A model generated the notes under the pieces. The model was not told the DNA's origin. It saw only the letters and a list, made by a program, of their open reading frames with translations, and did not search any database. From Vandiemenella viatica (taxonomy: Eukaryota; Arthropoda; Insecta; Orthoptera; Morabidae), in the NCBI GenBank assembly GCA_031002005.1, contig JARYHS010008074.1, positions 184,288,494-184,352,493 of the forward strand: a stretch of DNA of 64,000 nucleotides. Direction: 5' to 3'. Position numbers and translations under genes: made by a program. Below, in pieces: positions 57,755 through 64,000 of the stretch. Position 1 is the first letter of the stretch; every line of letters starts with the position of its first letter.

Positions 57755-58551
57755 ACATCTGCATTGTTGAGTCAAGTGTTTTGTAATGTCCGCCTTTCTG
57801 TCTTGGAAGAGATTAACAAGAATAGCGAACAGTAGTCGAATAACGTCGTCTTTTATTGCTATTTCCTCAGAGTCGATGAAGTCTGGAGGGGGGGAGGGTT
57901 CATCTGTGCATTTGATTTTTGCGACCATGTCAGGGGCTATGGTTTATTTTGGTTTTCTGGGGGCATTTCCTCGCAGTGGCATTATGGGAACCTTTGGAAT
58001 TGATGCACTGAAGTTTGTCCTCCTTTTTTGGACATTTGGTTATGGGGTGGTCGCCTCCGCAATCGGTGCATGTGGGAGTGCTTCGATCAGGAGGAGGAGG
58101 AGTGTTGATATGAAAGACAGTGCGAGCACTGGGCTGGGAGGGGAGGGGGATTGGATGGCTCTGTTCGATATCTAAACATTTGAAAGTAGAACCCCTCTTC
58201 TATTAGATGCTCTACTGCGTATTTGGAGAATGTGATGATCCTCATTATCATAGTGGGGGAGTTTGTAGATCTTGAACGGATCCTAAAACCTTGTGATATT
58301 CAAGGCCTTGTTGGTTTAGTGCCTGACCAATTTCTTCCTCCGAATTGTCGCAGTCCACACCTTTCACAACGACGGAGAAGGATGGTGAGCGGGCAGGTTG
58401 ATTGACTGGGAAGCGTGGAGGAGAGTATGTGATCGATATTTGTTTTCTGAAGGCGGCAGTTGCTTTTGTATTTAAGAGGTGTGGTCAGGAGGTGTGGTTT
58501 TGACAATTAGACTATTTCTGGTGGCCTTTAGGTATTCTATAGGTTTTTAAT
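57755..58551 (-). pseudogene. Jockey ORF1 (gag) core with zinc knuckles
   Basis: RNA-binding gag protein. Minus strand: IEYLKATRNSLIVKTTPPDH near the RTE junction, KYKSNCRLQKTNIDHILSS, then CTDCGGDHPITKC (Cys at 58,070) and CINSKGSHNATARKC, two CCHC-like knuckles. The second begins with one Cys of its normal pair missing. Then DFIDSEEIAIKDDVIRLLFA and ILVNLFQDRKADITKHL, a conserved helical end. Several frame changes and stops. The N-terminal Pro/Ser-rich part lies beyond the insertion at 61,850-62,129 and 62,870 onward; the C-terminal end is at 56,846-56,637. Confidence 0.75.
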
Positions 58552-61500
58552 GGGGTGTAAGGGTTTGGGAGAGACACTAGTCTTTTCCAACCAAATGTCA
58601 ACCTCTCCTTCACGTGGTGCGCCCTGTTTGCACGGACGAGGCTCTGGCGACTGAAAGATTCCCGGTATTAGGAGTCGCCCACGGCTTGCCAACGGCCTCC
58701 GAAAGGAGGGCGGAAGAGCGGGGAGCGGTTCAGGGCACCCTCTTGCCCTTGGGGTTGGAAACGGCCCCTAAAGGTGGATGAATCAGAAATGATCAACGGC
58801 ATGGTGATGCAGAAGGCAACGGGAAACCACTGCATTAAAGACCCAGAGGGTATCCCGAGGACATGTAATTACATATATCATGATGGCTTCTTCCTGGGTA
58901 AAATATTCCAGAGGTAAAATAGTCCCCTAATCGGATCTCCGGGTGGGGACTGCTCAGGGAGGAGTCATCAGAATGGATAGAAACATTCTACGAGTCGGAG
59001 CGTGGAATGTTAGAAGTCTGAATAGGGCAGGTAGGTTAGAAAACTTAAAAAGGGGATGGAACAACTTAAGTTAGATGTTGTTGAGATTGGTGAGATTAAA
59101 TGGAAGGACACAGAGGATTTCTGGTCTGGGGAACGCAGGATAATTAGCACACAAGCTGTCAATGGAGTCACTGGTGTAGGATTTGTAATGAACAAGAAAG
59201 TAGGGAAACTGGTGAGTTATTATGAACAATTTAGTGACAGGATTATTTTGATGAGGTTAGAAACTAAGCCCGTCCCAACCACATTAGTACAAGTATATAT
59301 GCCAACGTCACAGGAAGATGACGAAGAAATAGAAAAAATATACGCTTCAATTGAAGAATTAATCCAATGTGTGAAAGGGGAGGAAAATCTAATAATCATG
59401 GGTGATTGGAATTCAATAGTGGGAGAAGGAAAAGAGGGCAATACTGTAGGAAGTTTTGGTCTAGGAGAAAGAAATGAGCGAGGAAGCAGGTTGCTAGAAT
59501 TTTGCGAAAGATTTAAGCTAATAGTGGCGAACACACTGTTTAAGAACCATGCAAGAAGAATATACACCTGGAAACGTCCTGGCGATACAGGCAGATATCA
59601 GCTAGATTATATCATAGTCAAACAGAGATTCAGGAATCAAGTTCTAGATTGTAAAGCGTACCCAGGAGCAGACATAGACTCTGACCATAATTTGATAATA
59701 ATGAAGTGCAGGCTGAAATTTAAGCTAATAAGGAAGCAGTATAAGCAGAACAGACTGGAAGTGAATAAACTGAAACAATCTAGCACAAGAGAAAAATTTG
59801 CAGAAATGGTAGACTTAGGTCTAAGAATTAACTGTGAAAGGAGCTCAACCGAGGACGAATGGAATGCATTAAAGACCGAAATAATGAAAGCTGGCAAAGA
59901 AACCTTAGGCTTTAGGGAACAAGCTGCCCGAAAACCTTGGATCACAGAAGAAATTTTGCACCTGATGGATCAGAGAAGAAGGAAGGATGAAGCAGGAAGA
60001 GAGCAGTACAGGCAATTTAGAAATCAAATAAATAGGAATTACAAAATAGCAAAAGAAAAATGGCTACAAGAAAAGTGTGAAGAAGTAGAAAAAGAAATGG
60101 TCGTGGGAAAAGTAGATGTTGCATATAGAAAGATCAAACAGAATTTTGGAGAAATGAAGAAAAGAGGTATGAACATTAAAACTGCCCGATGGGAAACCTC
60201 TTTTAAGCTCAGAAATAGAGCTAACCGATGGAAGGAATACATTGAGAAACTGTATGATGGGGACGACTTGAACAATAGTGTATTGGAAAAGGAAGGCGAT
60301 GTCGACATTGATGACTTAGGAGATCCTGTTTTGAGGACAGAATTTAATAAAGCTCTGAATGACTTGAAAGCAAATAACGCAGTTGGAATTGATGAGATCC
60401 CTGCAGAACTTCTTAAATCTCTAGGAGAGGAAGGAATCGAAAGATTATTCAAGCTGATATCTAAAAGTTATGAAACAGGAGAAATTCCAACTGATTTTAA
60501 TAAAAATATCATCTTCACACTTCCAAAGAAAGCACAAGCCGACAAATGTGAGAATTATCGCACCATTAGTCTAACATCACATGCTTCAAAATTACTGACC
60601 AGATAATATACAGAAGGATGGAAAGGGTAGTGGAAGATATAGTAGGTGAAGATCAGTTTGGGTTTAGGAAAAATCGCGGTACCAGGGAAGCAATTCTGTC
60701 TTTAAGATTAATACTTGAAGGGCGGATCAAGAAAAACAAAGATAATTTTATGGCATTTGTTGATTTAGAAAAAGCTTTTGATAATGTTAGGTGGGACAAG
60801 ATGTTCAAAATTTTAAAGAAGTCAGGCCTAAAGTATCGAGATAGAAGAATACTCTATAAACTATATAAGAATCAAGTGGCTGTAATAAAAGTAGAGAATC
60901 AAGAGAGACATGCATCACTTAAAAAGGGTGTGAGACAAGGTTGTAGTCTATCCCCGTTAATATTCAACTTGTATGTAGAAGAACCAATGAAGAAAGTCAA
61001 AGAAAAATTTCCATGTGGCTTAAGTTTTCAGGGAGAAAAAATCAGTATGCTACGATTTGCTGACGACATTGTCTTATTAGCAGAGAGGGCTGAGGATATT
61101 GAGAAGTTGAATGGCATGAACAAAATACTGAAGGATGATTTTGGACTGAATATAAATCAAAGTAAAACAAAAGTGATGAAATGTAGCAGAAATGATACCA
61201 ATACTAGCAGATTAAATATAAAAATAGGATCGGATGCAATAGGAGAAGTGAGTGAGTTCTGTTACTTGGGAAGCAAAATTACAACCGATGGCCGAAGCAG
61301 GAATTATGTTAAAAGCAGAATAGCACTAGGAAAAAGAGCCTTCATGAAAAAGAGAAACATTTTAGTTTCAAATATTGATCTAGGAATTAGAAAGAACTTC
61401 TTAAAACTCTATGTGTGGAGCACAGCACTTTACGGTAGCGAAACATGGACTTTAGGAATACCGGAAAGAAAGAAACTTGAAGCATTTGAAAGGTGGTGCT

Positions 61501-61838
61501 ACAGAAGAATGCTGAAAATTAGGTGGACAGACAAAGTAAGAAATGAACGAGTTTTGGAAATGATGGGTGAGAAAAGAAGTTTATGGAAGAAGCTTACAGG
61601 AAGAAGAGACAGGCTGGTAGGTCATATTTTGAGACATGCTGGATTGGTTAATTTGTTAGTGGAGGGAACAGTTGAAGGTAAGAACTGTAGAGGTCGACAG
61701 AGATTAGAATATATGAAGCAGATAATTGAGGACGTGGGTTGTAAGGGGTATGTAGAAATGAAGAGGTTAGCACAGGATAGGAAGGGATGGAGGATTGCTT
61801 CAAATCAGTCTAAAGACTGACGACAGAAAGAAAAAAAA
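58552..61838 (+). mobile_element. RTE-clade retrotransposon (3.29 kb) inserted in Jockey
   Basis: The flanking direct repeat AGGTTTTTAAT (58,541-58,551 and 61,839-61,849) is an 11-bp target duplication and fixes both ends. A 5' leader of about 420 bp has moderately high GC content (GGAGTCGCCCACGGCTTGCC, GGCAACGGGAAACCACTGCA). A single ORF follows, then a very short 3' end with AGAAAGAAAAAAAAA. Intact length, clean duplication and only two frameshifts indicate a fairly young insertion, opposite in orientation to its Jockey host. Confidence 0.9.
58973..61820 (+). pseudogene. RTE endonuclease-reverse transcriptase, two frameshifts
   Basis: ATG at 58,973 (MDRNILRVGAWNVRSLNRAG). One base is missing near 59,053, after which 517 codons are open: endonuclease with IGEIKWKDTEDF, QVYMPTSQEDDEEIEK, IIMGDWNSIVGEG and DIDSDHNLIIMK. 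A second missing base near 60,604 (HASKLLTR / IYRRMERV) separates the RT: EDQFGFRKNRGTREAI, FVDLEKAFDNVRWDKM, GVRQGCSLSPLIFNLY, RFADDIVLLAE (near 61,055), CYLGSKITTDGRS, YGSETWTL and GHILRHAGLVNLLVEG, ending SNQSKD. No RNase H, as usual for RTE. Roughly 949 codons if both bases are counted. Confidence 0.9.
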
Positions 61839-61849
61839 AGGTTTTTAAT

Positions 61850-62129
61850 TGTTTGTTGGAAGATTTGTGCAATGGATTTTTGGTTGACGTTCGGGGAGAT
61901 ATTGTAAACAAAGTAAGTATGCAGTGGTCCGGGGGGGGGCGGGGATGGGGAGAGTAGGGAGCGGAGGAAGGGGAGAGCAGGGATGGGAGGTCAGAGGAGC
62001 TGTGAGTAGGGGAAACAGTGGCGATATGCATTAGAGAGGGGGTGGGTGATGCGGGTGCGGGAGGGGAGGGAGGCACAGAGTTGGAGGGTTTTGATTTATT
62101 GGCCTGTTGGGTGATGGGGTTGGTCAGAG
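61850..62129 (-). pseudogene. Jockey ORF1 N-terminal Pro/Ser-rich segment
   Basis: Minus-strand open frame PPSPPAPASPTPSLMHIATV then SSDLPSLLSPSSAPYSPHP, ending SSNKQLK at the RTE junction. Upstream it joins SPNHASNPPARSKVRIPVTL (62,960-62,870) in the same frame once the hAT-type insertion and one 8-bp duplication are taken out. Low complexity, so homology rests on frame continuity and position. Confidence 0.55.
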
Positions 62130-62869
62130 CAGTGCTGCCATTTCTAGGGATTTATCCGTAGATCTACGGATTTTTGTTAAAAGTTAGGATTTTTGGATTT
62201 TGTTCAAATATCTACGGATTTTTGACACTTTTTATCATTTGTTGATTCTTCCTTATATTGGTGTTTTGTTCAACTTTTAGAGTATGGTGTTAATGCATTA
62301 TAGAATTATCAATAACTGTGAATCGTTTCCTTGCTACCGCTCGTGTGAACCAACGATTGAAATAAAGATCATATTTTGTTTGCTTACAATTTTTATAGAT
62401 CTTAAAAGACCGTAGCACAAAACTATCGGCGCACTCTTTATGCACGGTGACACGCTCGTTGGCATGGCTTACATAGCAGTGGCTTTCGAGAAGGCTTAAC
62501 CGATATCCGAGAATCAAAGGGCTCGTAGTTTTTAACATTTCCTTTTACAGAAGATATGCTAAATTTAATGTCAACAAAGAAAATGTAGGTCACTAACCAA
62601 AAATAAAAAAAGCTAGTAGGCATAGCAGCAGCAGTAATGAAACTGACGATGTCTAAAATATGTTCAGAGATATTTCTTACTTTCAATGTAGAAAATTATT
62701 TTTGTACTTTTGAAGACCTGTAAATAAAAAGCATTCTTAATTTTGACTCTCTATTCAGTAATTATTGTTTCAGTCTTTCAGTTAGCGAGTCTCCTGATTT
62801 TTGTACAAAATCTACGGAAATTTTAGAGGCCATCTACGGATATTCAAAGCCAAGTGGCCGGCAGCACTG
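62130..62869. mobile_element. hAT-type non-autonomous element (740 bp)
   Basis: Perfect 10-bp ends CAGTGCTGCC / GGCAGCACTG with flanks GGTCAGAG (62,122-62,129) and GGCCAGAG (62,870-62,877), an 8-bp duplication with one change. Subterminal ATCTACGGA repeats occur on both sides (CCGTAGATCTACGGATTTTT, ATCTACGGATTTTTGAC, ATCTACGGAAATTTT, CATCTACGGATATTC). The AT-rich centre has no recognisable transposase. Confidence 0.85.
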
Positions 62870-62999
62870 GGCCAGAGTGACAGGTATCCTGACTTTACTG
62901 CGGGCTGGAGGGTTGCTAGCGTGGTTGGGAGAGTTGGGGTCTGATTTACAAAGAGTTTTGTGATTTACAAGACGCAAAATATAATAACAAAAAAAATAT

Positions 63000-63640
63000 T
63001 TGGAAGGAAATAGGAAACTAGTTAAAACAACCAGGTATAATGTCATGTTTCGTATTTTATTTTTTGTTTATTTTACGTGTGCATTATAAATTTCTATCAC
63101 TTTCTTTGAATACCGCTTGTACTTCGTGTTACCAATTAACCTAATTGTTTAAAAATATTTTGTGAAATTATTCCAAATATTAATGATTTCTGATGTAACC
63201 TAGAAACCTGTGTAAGTCAAATATTGAAATTTCTTTGTTGTCATTGTCGTTCTTACCCTCTGCAACCCAATTCAAATATCGTTAATCAAAAGGTTATGAA
63301 TACAGCACGTGGCTAGTATTACTTTATTTATCTTATTATATAACACCGACATAACACAGCTATTAAAACCATGAAAAACATTCATTTTTCTGCATTAAAA
63401 ATAAAGAGAACCGCAATTCGGTAGAACTGTTATAACAAGTTTGTCATCTAATGTGCCTAAGAAATGCGAGAAATTCCTTTTTAAATTAAACCCACTGACT
63501 TTTTTGCTTAATTTCTTCAATGAATATATAAAAATAAGAGCCCTTAGTCTGCTGTGTCCATTTGCAGTGCTGAAGCGGCTGAATAATCGTCGAGAACCAA
63601 AGGCGGTGACAATAAAAGAAATGCGACTCGCTGCGTCCAG
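63000..63640. other. AT-rich sequence, nothing recognised
   Basis: Beyond the presumed 5' end of the Jockey element. Frames are short and overlap in both directions. No splice-bounded exon, repeat end or motif could be named. Confidence 0.5.
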
Positions 63641-63790
63641 ATGTGCGTTGCAGCATTTTCGCTCAATGCGATGCGATGCGGCCTGCTGTAGTGTGCGCGT
63701 ACCTTTAAGCGATTGCTGACGCATTTCTGCGATGCGATGCGACGCGATGAGGCCTGCCCTAGTGAGCGCGTACCTTTACTCTGCAGGGCG
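63640..63790. repeat. GC-rich duplicated motif with GCGATGC repeats
   Basis: Two direct copies, about 74 bp apart: GCGATGCGATGCGGCCTGCT then GTAGTGTGCGCGTACCTTTA (63,667-63,708), and GATGCGACGCGATGAGGCCT then GCCCTAGTGAGCGCGTACCT (63,733-63,775). GCGATGC-type runs next to GGCCTGCCCTAGTG resemble terminal repeats of Harbinger-like DNA transposons, but no partner end lies in the window. Confidence 0.4.
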
Positions 63791-64000
63791 TGGGAGTAGT
63801 TGTAGGGTTTGGCGGGCGAGGGCGCCCTCTTGTAGGTGTTGTTTGTGTCGCGAGAAACCTGGTTTGAAGTTGTCACCGTAAGGTTGCGACAAACCTGATG
63901 CATTCCTGCTCAGAGCAGCCCGCGGGTCCCTGGAGCGCCAATGTCGCTAACAGCCTTCCGTTTAACTTGATCAGAGTAACTGGTGTTAGAGATAGTAGGC

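Larger units (their letters stand above)
53480..62990 (-). mobile_element. Jockey-clade non-LTR retrotransposon, split by insertions
   Basis: Minus-strand element whose 3' end is probably the T-run at 53,468-53,480 and whose 5' end is near 62.95-63.0 kb. Own sequence: 62,990-62,870, 62,129-61,850, 58,551 to about 57,755, and 56,860-53,480. It is interrupted by a hAT-type element (62,130-62,869), an RTE element (58,552-61,838) and an unassigned block (56.88-57.75 kb). Removing the first insertion with one duplication copy restores an open, proline/serine-rich frame. ORF1 and ORF2 overlap by 8 bases at 56,644-56,637. Confidence 0.8.

Noticed and set aside
59220..60452. Open frames on the minus strand (115, 102 and 137 codons)
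   Set aside because: Antisense of the RTE ORF; Ser/Leu/Phe-rich composition and no recognisable motif.

Overview
The window looks like an insect nuclear genome: AT-rich, intron-rich, and filled with arthropod-type transposable elements (R1, Jockey, RTE and CR1-like LINEs, a Penelope-like fragment, mariner, hAT and piggyBac-like DNA elements, tRNA-headed SINEs). The SINE mix and very long TE-filled introns suggest a large-genome, possibly polyneopteran insect (cockroach, termite, stick insect or grasshopper type); that placement is inference.

One host gene can be assembled with confidence. It is the orthologue of ARGLU1 (arginine and glutamate-rich protein 1, a nuclear splicing and transcription co-factor), on the minus strand from 45,909 (ATG) to 2,794 (stop). 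Its five coding exons all have consensus splice sites and join in frame to 252 codons plus stop. Its four introns (about 13.1, 6.9, 11.4 and 11.0 kb) make up two thirds of the window. The 84-nt exon 4 follows a phase-0 intron that may hold an unproductive (poison) exon near 24.44-24.47 kb.

Left flank and ARGLU1 3' end (1-2,793): Penelope-like terminal repeats with hammerhead-like cores, then the 3' UTR. Intron 4 (2,959-13,964): an inverted repeat pair, a decayed DD34D mariner, three decayed CR1/Jockey-type LINE remnants and a dispersed repeat. Intron 3 (14,049-25,417): LINE fragments, an RTE tail, a Penelope-like nuclease tail and a tandem hairpin repeat. Intron 2 (25,644-32,524): two mariner-superfamily elements, one a nearly intact DD41D element with 31-bp terminal inverted repeats, and a piggyBac-like fragment. 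Intron 1 (32,669-45,769): a mariner fragment, SINEs, a THAP zinc-finger exon remnant, a decayed LINE, MITEs, a 1.4-kb CAGGGTGGCCAC element and a CR1-like copy.

Upstream of ARGLU1 (46,000-64,000) lies a mobile-element cluster. First is an almost complete R1-clade retrotransposon on the plus strand, with an unexpected third ORF between gag and pol. Next is a 140-bp hAT MITE and a SINE. Then comes a minus-strand Jockey-clade element into which a 3.3-kb RTE element (11-bp target duplication), a 740-bp hAT-type element (8-bp target duplication) and possibly a solo LTR have inserted. The last kilobase holds GC-rich repeated motifs that may belong to another DNA transposon.

No rRNA, free-standing tRNA, CRISPR or bacterial features were seen. 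Most calls come from reading translated frames by eye; family names are recognition from memory, not search results.
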